Shown here: piece after piece, positions 42,901-57,900 of the stretch
Layout of the letters: every line of letters starts with the position of its first letter
How positions within the stretch are numbered: the first letter of the stretch is position 1
Assembly (NCBI RefSeq): GCF_964355755.1
Contig: NC_092676.1
Coordinates: 20,628,288-20,692,287, forward strand
DNA from: Antedon mediterranea
Lineage: Eukaryota; Echinodermata; Crinoidea; Comatulida; Antedonidae
Length of the DNA: 64,000 bases
Direction: 5' to 3'
Position numbers and translations under genes: made by a program
Notes under the pieces: generated by a model
Told to the model about the DNA's origin: nothing
Seen by the model: only the letters and a program-made list of their open reading frames with translations
Database searches by the model: none

Positions 42901-45900
42901 CATATGGTACACCATTAGGTAAGATACCAAAGCTTTTTTTGCCAATATTATATACATTCATGGCAAGTGAAGAGAGTATAAATTGATTTTTCATTTAAAT
43001 GGTGAATTCATAGGCTGATAATCTGTCTTTGATGACATTTTTGTTTCATTTTAGGACATTACGTATATGTTGAAACATCAAGTCCACGTGTAGAAAATGA
43101 TCGTGCACGTCTAGAAAGTCCAGTATACGATGACGGTAGAAGCGATGAGTGCCTTACTTTCTGGTTCCATATGTGGGGTGATCATATCGGTTCACTAAAT
43201 GTATATCAATGGAATACAGGAGACACATTTGTGTATCCATCCTGGAGCAGAAACGAAGATCAAGGCAATATGTGGCGAAGGGCAAAGGTCACTATAGTAG
43301 GCTCTACAAAGACTTACAAGGTACTTTACATTACTATTTTCTTTGCATCCTTCCTCCATTTCCTTCAATCCATGGTAAAGTTTAAGATTATTCAAACATA
43401 TACACAAATTAAAATCATAGAAGGGTTTGGTAGTGCTAGCATAGTTGTTTGGTTTGTTTAGCCCTGTGCATACAGCCATTAACATGTTTGAATTGTAAAT
43501 TTAACTTTTTCTCAGATTGTCTTTGAAGCTGTGACTGGCGAAAGTTTCGGGGGTGACATTGCAATTGATGACATAGCAATACTTGATGGAGCATGTCCCC
43601 GAGACGGATTCTGTGACTTTGAAACAGACATGTGTGGTTGGACAAATGACTTTGTTAATGACGATTTTGATTGGCTAAGGGATACTGGTGGTACTCCAAG
43701 TAGTTACACAGGACCAACTGCAGATCACACACTTGGAAATGGTTTAGGTAAGTTGATGTCCAAGTCTATTAGGGTTTCTATTCATTCTCACTGTTGCTAC
43801 CCTTGTCGTTCATAGATGTAGCCAGTGTAGTTTTTATTATTTTACGTTATTTTCTCTTCTAGGTTTCTATGTTTTTATTGAAACATCAAGTCCAAGATAT
43901 GTAAATGATAAAGCTTGGTTAGTGAGTGAACATCTCTCTCCATCTGCAGGTAAATAACAACAAGTTTGAAAGATAAATATTTATTAAGGCTATTGGCATT
44001 GCAATATTCATACATAGTGTCCCTTGAATAGGGGTTGGTAGTAGTGTTAAAACATATATTGGCCCTCATTTAAAAAAAAACTGTCTTAGTGGTTTAAAAC
44101 AAACATCAGTGTATCTTGAAGGAATATTTGTAACTCTCATTTTGTATCATACAGGAACTTGCCTGAATTTCTGGTTCCACATGTACGGCACTGGTATTGG
44201 CGCACTCAACATATACACCCAGACGTTGGACAGTTCACCAAAACTTATCTGGTCAAGGAGTGATAATTATGGCAATTTGTGGGTAAATTCTAAAAGTACA
44301 TTGATGTCAGCTGATGAATTCTGGGTAAGAAAATCTATTCTTCTTTTATTTGATAATAGATTAGAGTATTATTATTCAAACCATATTGCCAAAGATTAGA
44401 TGTGAATATCTGTCCTAATATGCTCTATAAAAACTAGTAAAATTGATTACCACCATCAGGAATGTTTGAGATTGAATCAGATAATAGTGGTTCAATGTTG
44501 GTATGCACTGGCAAAATTAATTTTTTTTTAAATCTATTAACGTAATGTTAATGTTTTGTTTCTGTATTTACAGGTAATTTTCGAAGGTGTGCGTGGTACC
44601 AGCCATGAAAGTGATATTGCATTGGATGATATTGAGATCAGAAATGGTCTGTGCGCTATAACAATTGCTCCACCAACCACACCAGTTCGACCAACGTATC
44701 GTAAGTGAACATCAACAGTTGTACTATCATGCTTTACTTAGACTCGCAAACTGCATGATTTGATCACATAACATATTCAGTTTCAATTTGGTTATTACTT
44801 CAAATCCAGCAATTGTTTTTCCACCATCTTCTTATACCATAATCTACATACAGGAATTTTTCACATGTGAGGAATTGTCCACATACCATTCTATGCAAAG
44901 TTCCACAATCTGATCGTGCACGTCTAGAAAGTCAAGTATATGATGACGGAAGAAGCGATGAGTGCCTTTAAGTACAAGAGATGCATTTGTGTATACATCC
45001 TGAAGTCAATGCAATTTGTGGCAAAGGGCAAAAGTTACTATACAACATTGATAATTGTGTATTTAATGTTGATATAATAGTCATTTATTTTCATACAGTT
45101 ACTAGACATGTCTTCATAAATCATGGATTTTTTAGTATCATTGTCATCTTCATACCATTAATATTGCTTTGGGATGTGATCCTGTTCCTCTATTTTGTAA
45201 GTTTTTAGTTTATTTATCATAGTATAATATTATCTTACAGTAGACTACATACAATCATTAAAAAAATGAATAGTGTTTTGTTTAAACAATTTTTCTCTTT
45301 AAATTTAGCTGCCGACTATCATGACTGTGACTTTGAGACTGGTATCTGCCAATGGGCTCAAGAGAAAAATGGGGATGACTTTGATTGGATAAGAAGAACT
45401 GGTAAAACATCTTCAGCTGGTACAGGCCCAACCTATGATCACACAAAGGGAGATATATCTGGTGAGAACTGGTTGCAACTGGTTTTTATGTTCACAAAAT
45501 TTGTGACTAGATTTACACTCCATAGCCAACATTAAACAAGTATTGATTTTTAAAATAGTTACTGTTTATAAGTTTTATCTTAAATGTTTCTTTTTGTATA
45601 TTAAATATAACATTTAATTTCATGTTAGGCTATTATCTATTCATTGAAACATCCGACCCACGTCAACCTAACGACACAGCACGCCTTCTAAGTCAAACCT
45701 TTGGTAATGGTGCAGCTGGTGTCTGCATGAACTTTTGGTACTACATGTATGGACCTCATGTGGATGAACTGACCATCTTCAAAGTTATTGGCAGCTCTGA
45801 GACTATTCTATGGCAACATACTGGATCCTTTGGACCTCAGTGGAACTATGGGCAAATACACATTGTTGAGCCTAGCGTCTTTTATGTAAGTTCATATACT

Positions 45901-48900
45901 TCTATCAAAAAAACTTTGAAACTGTGTGATTAAAATGCCACTTTACAAACATACTAAATACAGAATCTACACAAACCAATTGTTGTGTTGGTAGTCTATG
46001 AGTGAGGATACCTACCTGCCAATTTTGGCATATGTATGTAGAATCTCTACAGATAGCGATCTCACAAAATGGACTATTATTATATTTTCCTGCAATTAAG
46101 AAAATTATTTTCTTTCTTAGTTGGTAGTACAAGCTAGACGTGGAGCCAGCTGGCAGGGTGATATATCTGTTGATGATTTCTGGTTCAACTCAGGCGATTG
46201 TCCAGCAACTGGTATGTATATATATTTAATATTAGGTAATTAAATATTAGCAATATTGTCATTGTCCTAGCTTTAAATATGAATGTTCTACTCTACCACT
46301 GTATGAGTGTTTTTGTGTAATATTACGATCATTGTATTTAATCTTGTCTTTACTATATTAATTTTGCTCATACTGTATTTGTTTCTATTTTTAGAACGAT
46401 GTGACTTTGAGAATGGAGATTGTGGCTATACACAAGATTCAACAGATGATTTTGATTGGACATTGCACTCAGGGGGAACACCCAGTCAGGGTACAGGACC
46501 TGCAACTGACCACACATATTATACCAAATATGGTATGTTGAATTTTGTTTGTTATACATTTTTTTACATAGGTTCTCTTTTTTTTGTCCTTTCTTTTACA
46601 AGTGAAGAGCAGGAAATATAGATTGACTTTTGTGTTTTTCAGGTCACTATATGTATGCCGAAATGTCATCACCGCGGCAATTTAGAGATGTCGCTCGATT
46701 GGACAGTCCTGTTTACCCAAAAACTGATGGAAAATGTCTACAATTCTGGTATCACATGTATGGCCAAGATATTGGAACCATCAACGTCTATCGAAGAGTA
46801 TCTGGCACGTACACAAAACTCTGGTCAGATGGATGGACTGGTATTGATGAATGGCACGTAGTAGAAGTAACTGTCATTAGTTCTAATGACTATCAGATTG
46901 TCTTTGAAGCCATCCGTGGTAACAACTTTCAAGGAGACATTGCCATAGATGATATTGTGAAATTGGATGGTGAATGTCTTCCATTTGGTGATTGTAACTT
47001 TGAGACTGGAAGTCTTTGTACTTGGAAGAATGCTGAGGCTAAGTATGATGACTTTGACTGGGAGAGAATGCATGGGTCAACACTCTCAGGAAGCACAGGA
47101 CCAATAGTAGATCACACTCTTGGATCATCTTATGGTTGGTAAAATTTTTTGTTGAATGATTGAGTGATTGATTGAGGTAGCTTAAAAAATTACTAATAAA
47201 AAAGGGCATTGAATTCCTTTCTGTAACCCGACAACTATTGTTGGACCAGTAAAAGTTTTTTTGTACAACTGTGAAAACATTAACATAATTGCATTATTGT
47301 TACGTTATCCTCTTCTGTTTTAGGCACATACTTATATGCTGAGGCATCTTCTCCTCGAACGAATGGTGACAACGCATGGCTTATATCTGGCATCTACTCT
47401 GGCAGATCCTCTCGATGCATTGAGTTCTGGTACCACATGTACGGAGAACAGATGGGAACACTGCAAGTCCGCCAATGGCCATTGTCCTCTGGATACACCC
47501 TTGTCTGGAAAACAGAGGGCAATAAGGGAGATGTTTGGCGACTTGGTCAAGCCACATTACCAAGGGTCAATGGAGACTATGAAATTATATTTGAGGTCAT
47601 CATTGGTTCAGGATTTGAAGGAGATGCAGCTATTGATGATATAGTATTCATTGATGGTGATTGCCCTAGTATGTACTTTCTTGATATAGTTTGATTAGTT
47701 TGTTAATTTATAGGAATATAAATTGAATCCTATTTGGATGTGGAAAGAAGTAATTATTAGTCAATTTGTGAATTAAATTAAATTTTACAACGCAATCCAA
47801 CACTATTAAAATAACGATTTATTTGACTTTTTTTTTCATAAAGACACACATTTTAATCTTAGTATTCTCTATTGCAATGACTCCAGTATAGATGTCTTGT
47901 AGTTAAATTATTGGTTTAAGTTATCTTCAAAGTGTAAGTCGGTTTTACTGTTTACTGTATTATCTTGTCCTTTAGATCCTCCATCTGCTTGTGACTTTGT
48001 TTGCAATGACGGAACTGATTTATGTATTCCGTCCGACCAAGTTTGTGACTTTGTTAATGATTGTGCCAACAGCGCTGATGAAGTTGACTGTGGTAAGTCT
48101 ATTGTTCAAATAATAAGCAGCTTTCGATTTGAGATGAACAGGACTTAGTGCATCCGACTATGATTTCTTATTGTTGTTAAAAATATGCATCTGGGAATAA
48201 AGGTGATGGCCTATGTATAGTCATAATGGATGTTACATAGCCAATGTCAAGTGTATTTCAAATATTATTTATTAAAAGTTTAGCATTGGCATTTCTGAAA
48301 TATTGTGTATAGGTCACAGCTGTACATTTGAAGTGGATGAGTGCAACTGGGGCCAGAACAGTGACAGTGAGTTTTATTGGAAAAGATACAGAGGTGCTAC
48401 ACCAACAGAGAATACAGGACCTGCTTATGATCACACTTTGCTTTCTGCAGCAGGTAAGTTGTAACTAGCTAAAGCATTGTAGAATGGTTATTTTTGTTTG
48501 TGCTATTTTAGGCTATTTGGCTGATGTAGGAATATATTATTTTTATATTATCTAAGTCCAAAGACAAGTTACAGTGGTAAAGATACAAAAGAATAAGTAA
48601 AATGCTGAATCAAAATGATAAAAGAAAGAACTGATTATTTTTTGGAAAACACTATTTATTCTTCGGGCTAATGAGAGTACTCAAGAGAAAGAAAATGGAA
48701 CAATGATTGATTAAACTATTTTTCCATTCATTTATCACCAGGTTGGTATATGTATGTTGCGGCTGGAAATGGCGATAGCTCCGCATATGCCTCTCTGTAT
48801 ACACCAATATACCATAATTCTGCAGCCAGTTGTGAGGCACATTTCTGGTACCACATGAAAGGTAACCCAATAGGTACCCTACGAGTGTACCTAGATGAAC

Positions 48901-51900
48901 AATACTACCTCTTGGTTCCATGGGAGATCACTGGAGATCAAGGTGATAGGTGGAATCTGGCATCAGCTCCACTAGGAAGAATTACAGGAACCTTCAGGGT
49001 AAATTAAGATGCTTATTTTAAAGTAATATTTTGTTTATTCTTTTTACCATATTAGGTTCAAGTTAATTTGGTATTTATCCACATGATCATCTTCTGTTGC
49101 TATTGTATTCTATTATTCTTAGAGAAACCTCCAGAAAACATATAATTGGGTTTTTAAATAGTTTCAACTTTTAGAATATTATAGCATACTAGGTTTTTTT
49201 TTTTTGTTAAGCATGATCTTCAGTAATTGTATATCGTACTTCTTATCATAGGTGTGGATCCAAGCTCAGAGAAGTTTTGATACTCTTGGTGATATTGCCA
49301 TTGATGATATAACATTTTCAAGATGTGGGCTTCCACGTAAGTTTGCAAACCATATATATTGATGGAGATCCTAAGATGGTCTGATACCGGTGTCTTTTAT
49401 TTATATATTTATATCTTTAAACTTGTTTTTTGTCATGTGCTGCAATAGCTATAGACGTTAATGCAAAATAATTAAAAGGAAAAGAAACCCAAACAATTAT
49501 ATTAATTTTTATTTATATTTTGCCTATTTTTTTGTAATCCATATTTGGATATTATTATGTTTTATTAAATTGAATTCATCACTTTGTTGATTATTATGCT
49601 GTACAAAATCATTTTTTTTACATGTGTTTTTTCTTTTCAGCGGTTGGTGATGGTACATGTTCCTCTGATCAGTTCCTTTGTACCAGAAAGGCATGTATAG
49701 ATGAGACTCATGTCTGTGACTACTCTGATGACTGTGGTGATTATTCTGATGAGGCTTCTAATCTATGCTGTAAGTACAATAACACATTGCTGAAAATAGT
49801 GATGCAAATAACCTGCACCATCAAATTGAACAGTTTAGTAACTTTTCCTACACTATCAAACTAGTTTGTCAAAAAAAGTGTGATATGCGTAATTATGGTA
49901 GTTATATGATGTCATTGTGTCTATAAAGCACATCACATTTTTTTGCCACATAAAGTTTGATAGTGTAGACAGAGCTTTAAATATATATTGTCAAAAATGT
50001 ATTTATTGTATATATATATATATATATGTATTGTTAAAATTAAAAATTATATTATGTATTCATTCTACATTAGCAAATTATGATCGATGTAACTTTGAAC
50101 GAGGCTTCTGTGACTGGACACAACTGACAACTGATGAATTTAATTGGAGAAGAACAAGAGGAACTTCAGATAATAATGCTGCTACTGGACCACTTCGAGA
50201 TCACACAGTTGGAACATCATCAGGTGGGTGCCATCTGTGTAATATCAACATTTCCTCTTAAATGGAAGGTGCACCAAGGCAATCTAACAACAGAATGCTG
50301 AACTCCATAGATCAAAGGGTTTATCTGTGGATGTGACACGATCAATTCCACGCCACTTAACAGACACCGCACGCCGCGAAAAATATGTACAGTACTGTTG
50401 GTATTTGTTGCAGCCAGGCATAGGATCAAAGGACAGTTACGAGTTCCTATCTTGGCAAGGCGAGCTCATTGACCTGTTGTTAGATTGCCTTGGTGCACAG
50501 AAGCAAAGAAATAACAAACATTCTTGAGATAAGCCAAGTGTTTTAAAGAGTTAATAATCAAATTACAGTATATTGGATGTTTATTTAATACTAATATCAA
50601 CAATTGTGCATTGTACAATTTCAGGCTATTATCTATACACTGAAGCAAGCTCTCCAAGGGTCAAAGGTGACAGAGCCAAACTTGCCAGTCCAATCTACAA
50701 GAGAATACAAAATCCAGGTGAATGCCAGGTAAGGATTTCTAAATGTCATTGTCAGGCATCACTTAGATTATCCCTAAATATCCAGTTGTATCCCAGTCTT
50801 AGCCAAAATGAAACTTGAATAGCTCTGCCTAGATGTCAGGCTGCATCCTAGATGAAATGATAACCAGGAGACCTAACTTAAGCTCTCTTCCATGGATAAT
50901 TTGTATAAAATAAGTATTTAAACTAACAATTTATATTTTTTCAATTCATTTGTATAGTTCCGTTTCTGGTTCCATATGTATGGTGACAACATTAATACTC
51001 TGAATGTGTATAGTAGGACCGCAATCAATGGACCAGTCACCTTGCTATGGTCACGATCTGGTCATGTTGGTGATTATTGGGAAAGAGTTGACCTGGTACT
51101 GAAGAGCAGTAACGACTTCCAGGTAAATGATAAAGTGTTGAAAACTCAATTACATATTACAGTTCATTATTAAAATATTATTCAATTATCTAGTGAAGTT
51201 GTGGCTTGATGATTATGACGCTCGGCTACCAAGGGTCCTGGGTCTAAGTCCTGTCATGTCAGGATTTTTTCTAATGACAAATTACAACTTCACTTCACCA
51301 AAGACTCACTCAATAAAACCATTTCTTGTGGATATGTTTTTCTTGTAAATAGATTGCCATCATTAAGAAGGACAGTGAATGAATTCGCTTATGGTTATCC
51401 TTGGAAATTTGTCTAAATATATTAAAACCCCAAAACCTTTAGCTTTTCTATATGTTATTTTCTATAAATATTTTGTTCTATTGTAGATTGTATTCGAAGG
51501 CATTCGTGGAGATGGACCAGAGGGAGATATAGCATTTGATGACACTTCATTTACTCCTGGTTGTCAGCGATCAGGAGGTAGGAAGTTATTTAACTGCATT
51601 TGGTGTGTTTGATTAGGGACTTTTTTCCATTGAGTATTTTGACTTAAGTAAACTTAAGTCAATACTCAATGAACAAGCTTGCAATAATTAATATTTATTG
51701 TTTACCAAGAAATAATAAGTAAAAATAATAATTTATTCACTCACTTACTCAATACAAATACAGTATATAAGTATAATAATGTAATATATAAGTAATACAA
51801 TATATCAATCCAGAGGAAAATTACTGGAAAAATGACAATGCTGTGGGTATTAGTAGCTGGATCTCAATGGAACAAGGCCATATTACATGGCTGCAGTCAC

Positions 51901-54900
51901 ATGCTCAAGTTAGTGTTTATCGACCGACCAACCAACCGAACGACCAACTAACCAACCGACATAGTGAGCTGTAGAGTCGCGTTGATAAATCAAAATGTTA
52001 AAATAAAAAGCCAGAAAAATTGTCAGAGCTTTTTGACAACACTGGCCCTTCATCAGTAATACAATAAATAATTGAAACACAAGTACCGGAACCAAAAAAG
52101 CAAAGCTTGTAGATTCATAGAAAAAGTACCTAAATAATATACAGTATTTGCATTTTGAGCACAAAGGTTACTGAATATGCAATATACAAAGTGCAATATT
52201 TTATTCATACTATTTCCATATACTATACTGTGAAGTCTATTAGGTCTTTTTATTTTCTATTTTCTACTTGAACATTTTTTTTTTGTCAGGATCTATACCA
52301 GTTATGACAACTGTGGCAGTTCCAACAGGACCAACTGTAGGTCCATGTGGTTCAGGAAGATGGCAGTGTGGTAGTGGAGAGTGCATCTTTTCTGCTCAAC
52401 TTTGTGATTGGAATGTAGATTGCTCTGATAAATCAGACGAGGCCTTCTGTGGTTAGTATTTACCTTCTGAAAATATACTGTGTTTTAAATAAAATAATAT
52501 AATAAATAATTCATTACTGAACCTCCAAAAATATACTATACAATAAATATGTTATTATGGGCATTATGGATGAAGTGTAGGTTCGGTAATATATCTTATC
52601 ACAAGAATAACTTCGACTTTAACTTGACTCTTAATTTCAGGACCTTGTGATTTTGAAAGTGGACAGTGTGGTTATACTGATGTGAGCACTGGGTATTATG
52701 AGTGGCAGTACAAACAAGGTGGCGCCACTGAAATACCATCTAATGACAAAACAACTGGCGGAATAAGTGGTATGTGTTATATCTAATTATAAATTATTAT
52801 CTAACATAATAACAATAACTTGCGAATTACAAGATATGTTGTTCAAAGTATATGGCTAACATATTATTTAAACAAACACACTGTTTGAATGAATGAATCC
52901 AACACATTTCTTTTATATTGTTTTTGACAGGTCACTACATGAAAGTAGATGTTGGCAATGGTATTTTTGTATCATCCGCTTTCCTGCATTCACCTATATT
53001 ACATGGTAGTAGTGATTCTTGTAGAATGTTTTTCTGGTATGTCTATCAGGTAAGAAATACTTTTTATTTATTCATTTTAAAGTTTTTGTTTATATTCTTG
53101 TTCTAATATCCTTCCTTAAAAATCATTAGGGGCTTTGCGATTTGCGAAGACTGACGACCAATCTAAGTCTGGTCAATTGTCACCTGGACTTAGAAACCAT
53201 TAGTTGAAGTTGGGAGCAAGGACATATTCCAATATCTCGGCATGCATACAATGAATTACATGACATTATAACGATTATTTTGTCAGTGAGATATAACCTG
53301 GTAGTACTTTTCTTCTATTAAACATTGTATCTATATTGTATAAGAACAACTTCTATCACCTTCCAGTCTGCAGGAGCAGAATATGAATTCAATATACAAA
53401 TCCTAGATGTGAATGATGTCAGCAATTCATACTACATCTGGTACCCTACTGGTCAGTCTAGCTTATTCTGGAGACAGGCATCAGTTGGTCTTGGCAGAAT
53501 CAGTATGGATTTCATGGTACTCTTTTTATCTTACTACTACTACAGTACAGTATATATTTTTATTTCTTGTAAAAATTTATTGTGTGTCACACAGACAAGA
53601 ATCTTAGACGTTGTGGCATACTGGTAATGGTCACAGTTGCTGGGATTAATAGTGATAATGTGGTACTGGTGGTGTTTTTGTGATGTTTATACTCATGATT
53701 TTGGTGATGAATGTCTGATACTGTGATAATTATCCTAAGTATGACAAAAATTGGTTTATTTTGATGTAATAAAAAGATGATAATCCATTCTATTTATTTC
53801 TTCAGGTGGCTTTTGAAGGATATCTGGGAGATGTCAGTGACATCATTGCTCTTGATGATGTCTTTTTTGATGGGTGCTCTCTTGGGGATTTCATTGGACC
53901 ATGTGAATTCCAGTGTAGCAATGGGCTATATTGCTTACCAAATAAACTCCTCTGTGATTACACAGATGATTGTGGAGACAAATCAGATGAACAAAGTTGT
54001 GGTATGTACATATTTTAAAAATATTAATAGCATGTTAACACATTTTGACTGAACTACTGATCTGAGTGTGGAAAATCAATGCATCATCTAAAAAATGTCA
54101 ACCCTCATTTAAAAAAGGGGGCTCATAGATACCAGATAGCCTGTGGTTTCAGTTGGAAGAGTTATCCTCTCTAAATAAAGTTGAAATAAGATAAATAAAA
54201 ATGAAATGTATTTATGGCCTTACTGTTACTTACCAACAGAGTATTATTTTACCTCAATTTTATATCAGCAGTGTAACTTTTCTTTCACATATATATGTTA
54301 GGATTTAGTGTATTTTATGAAAAAAGATATTGAATTCATAGATATTCAATGTTTAAATTTAATATAAATTATTCAATATGTTATATTTTAGGAGCATACA
54401 CTGAAAGATGTGACTTTGAGTCAGATTTATGCAACTGGAACCAGGATAAAGATGATGATTTTGACTGGAGTTGGACTACTGGAGAGACCGGTGGTCAAGG
54501 AGGAGCACCCGGTGTTGACCATACAACAAATACAAAGGATGGTCAGTGCTCATGTTATTTTACAGATCTGTGCACCTTATTGTGTAGATGGGTTCCATTC
54601 CTTCATTCATTCTTCTTTCGAGGATGTGTATTATTTGTACTGTCTGTAACTGTCTTAATGTTAATAATCTACTACCTACTAACCTATAATTAACATAATA
54701 TAATTTAAAAGACTGCATAAATACAGTTCAATTTTACTTATGAAGAGGTTTTCAATGGAAACAACTATGTTGAAGCTTTTTTATAGTAATTTATTTTATT
54801 TGCAGGTAAATACTTGTACTTGGCAACTACACTCACCAATACCGATGAAAAGGCTAGACTGAGTAGTAAGGTGTTTGACCCTGTACAAAAAGATAAACAA

Positions 54901-57900
54901 TGTCTTGTGAGTAACACATTGTGGTATTAGGGAGCTCTCGATTTGTGACTTTGGGAGCTCTGGATTTGTGACTTTTAGAGCTCTTGATTTTTTAAACTGG
55001 ACTTAGAAACCACCAATATAAAAAGCGACCTATACAATTAATTCTGCATTATGCTATTGTAAATTCCAATTGCCAATATTGTTCCAATCAAGTGTGATCC
55101 TATTTAAAGAAACATTAACAATGTGCAAGACCGGTGCAAAGATGGACCACCCAACCACTTGCTTAATAAAGTTGGTTTATATCAGCAGCCAGGTGTCATG
55201 ATGTTTGTTAGCAGCATCTTTTCTTGTTATGAATATTTGAGAAACTTTGTGCATAGTTTCATAAAACAAATTGATTCTGGCAATAATGTTTTAATTAGAA
55301 CATTCAATAACTTTGTTAAGGAGTCAAAATTGTACAATAGATGGTGTAAAATCATTTATTAATTTTGTTTTTTTTAGTCTGATATTTCTATTTTTTTTTT
55401 CGTTATGTGTAGTATGTTCTATTTCTATGGATATTTATCTGAAATAAAAGAATGAATGAATCATCCATTAAGGATTTTTTTTACATAATATTATTTCATC
55501 CCTAATGTACTTGCTAACACTTTCTGTTTGTTCTTTAGATGCGTTTCTACTACCACATGTATGGTGAGAATGTAAACCGTCTTACTGTATACAAACGCAC
55601 GTCACAAACAGACTTCCCAACTAGCATGTGGAGCATGGGAGGCAGCAAGGGAGATGTTTGGCTTAGGGGTGAGGTTGACTTCTCTGTCGGCACTAAATTC
55701 CAGGTATATAGTTAATAATTTATTTAATTAATTAATGGAAAATAAACATCTGAGTAAAATACCTATGATAACACTATCGAAATCCAAGGACAACACCAAA
55801 ACAAGAGACACTTTTATTGACACAAGAATCATAGACAAATGGAATGCACTACATAGACAGTACCACTAATAATTTCAAACAATCATATGACAAACACATT
55901 AACATATACAAATTAACATATACAAGAGAGGAGGCAGTCAATAGGAGTATTAAATTCATTTGTCTCTGATTCACTTTTTCTTTAGAAAAATTGATCTTGC
56001 ATAGAAATACATAATCTATGATACAACGTTTTACTGATATCTTTATGATATAGGTTGTAATTGAAGGCGTAGGCGGTCCAGGTCGATTTGAGGATAACAT
56101 TGCTATTGATGACATATCATTTACTCCAGATTGCAACTTAGATCCTACCAACACACTACCAATCACTATTGTACCAACAAGTAAGAAAGACAACTTATTG
56201 ATATTAAGTTTATTGTAAATAATTAAAGGTATACTTAAATAAGTACAAGTAATGATAGTGGAAATCAGTTGTTGTGGCTCTCAGTCTTGGTTCAAAGAAG
56301 GAATGTGGAATAGCCTTAAATCCGTGTTTAAACAAAAAGGAGGCCTTATACACTAATGCTCTGTCTGCTATATCAAACTAGTTTTACAAAAAAGTGTGAT
56401 GTACGCAAATATGGTAGTTCTATGAGGTCATCATATATGGCCACATAAATGTTTAGTGTTGACAGAGCTATGCACTCTGCTCTTGAGAAGAAAGTGATTT
56501 TTTAATGTTGAAATGATTACTTCTTTTAACAGGTGGTCCAAATTGCACTACTGGCTATCAACCATGTAGGAATGGCACGTGCCTACCATACTCTATGTTC
56601 TGTGATTTTAAGCATGATTGTTCTGATGGATCGGATGAGGAAGAGTGTCGTAAGTTAACTAATAAATACAGTAGAACCTCTTCTTTGGGACACATGTAAA
56701 AGGGACACTTCCTTGTGAAACAAACAACGTTGGCAGTTGCTTTAAAGATATGTCCAACCTCCGTTCAGGGAACAATTCTTAAAAGAACACTTTGGTGGGT
56801 CTCTAAGGTGTCCCCATAATGGGGGTTATACTGTAACCAATATTTTACTTTATTTTAAAATCATTGGCCAAGTTGTCTATGCTACAATTTCAATTGTATA
56901 ACAAATTACTAGATAACTAATATTTTATTTTGGAGAAATATATTTGGCTGTATGCTAAATAGTTATAATGGCTTGTAAATCATGTTGAAGAAACTTTTGC
57001 AATGTCAAGTTATTAAACCAATACTCTCATTAACCTAGTCCATAATTAATATTTATTTATTTAGCATGTGCAAAAGGTTCAAAGTTCTAACTTATGCTAA
57101 GTATCACTGTTTTAGTCAAATTGAATTTACATATTACTTTCATGATGTACTCATTTATCAACATCAATTGCCAGGTTGACATGATGCTCATTTTCCTGGA
57201 ACAACAATGTTTGTGTTCTTCTAAGTAAACAATCCTGTCAGTACTAATTTTTATATTGCAAAGCTCTATAAGGTTTGAAGATGTTTTCATGTTTTTTAAT
57301 TGTGGTTTCAAATGTTTTCTGTTTTTCATTTACTACAGCTTCAACTTGTAGTTTTGATTCAGGACTTTGTGGTTGGACACAGGTGGAAAGTGATGATTTT
57401 GATTGGTCAATTAGAGATGGTTCTGCCCCTGGTGATTTCAACGGACCAGTTAATGACCACACATACAACAGTCCAAAAGGTAATATTGTTTCTTAATTAA
57501 AATATAATAAATAAGGTTGATGGTGCAATTACACAGGATTATCGAGGGTCTTTCTTTAGTTCCTGCAAGTGTTTAGCAACTATTGAACAAAATATTTTAA
57601 ATGAAATTAAAACACCAAGTTATTCAAATAGATGTAATAATACTTACTGTAATGGAAGGCTTCTTTGCTTTACTGATATAACATAGATACAGTAGACACC
57701 TTTATCCAGATGACACCTTTATCCAGATGACACCTTTATCAGATGACACCTTTATCAGATGACACCTTTATCCAGATGACACCTTTATCCAGATGACACC
57801 CCAGATGGCACTTTATTGGGTCCCAAGTGTCTCTTTAGTAGGGGATTTACTATAGTATAGAATAGAAACCAAGGTGCATTTTAAATGACATGCTAATATG

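Noticed and set aside
44701-45308. An additional complete MAM domain between MAM25 and MAM26
   Set aside because: Only a broken copy of one exon is present; no N-terminal or C-terminal exon and no open frame.
57688-57800. CRISPR-like direct repeats
   Set aside because: Units are contiguous without spacers, inside a eukaryotic transposon copy.
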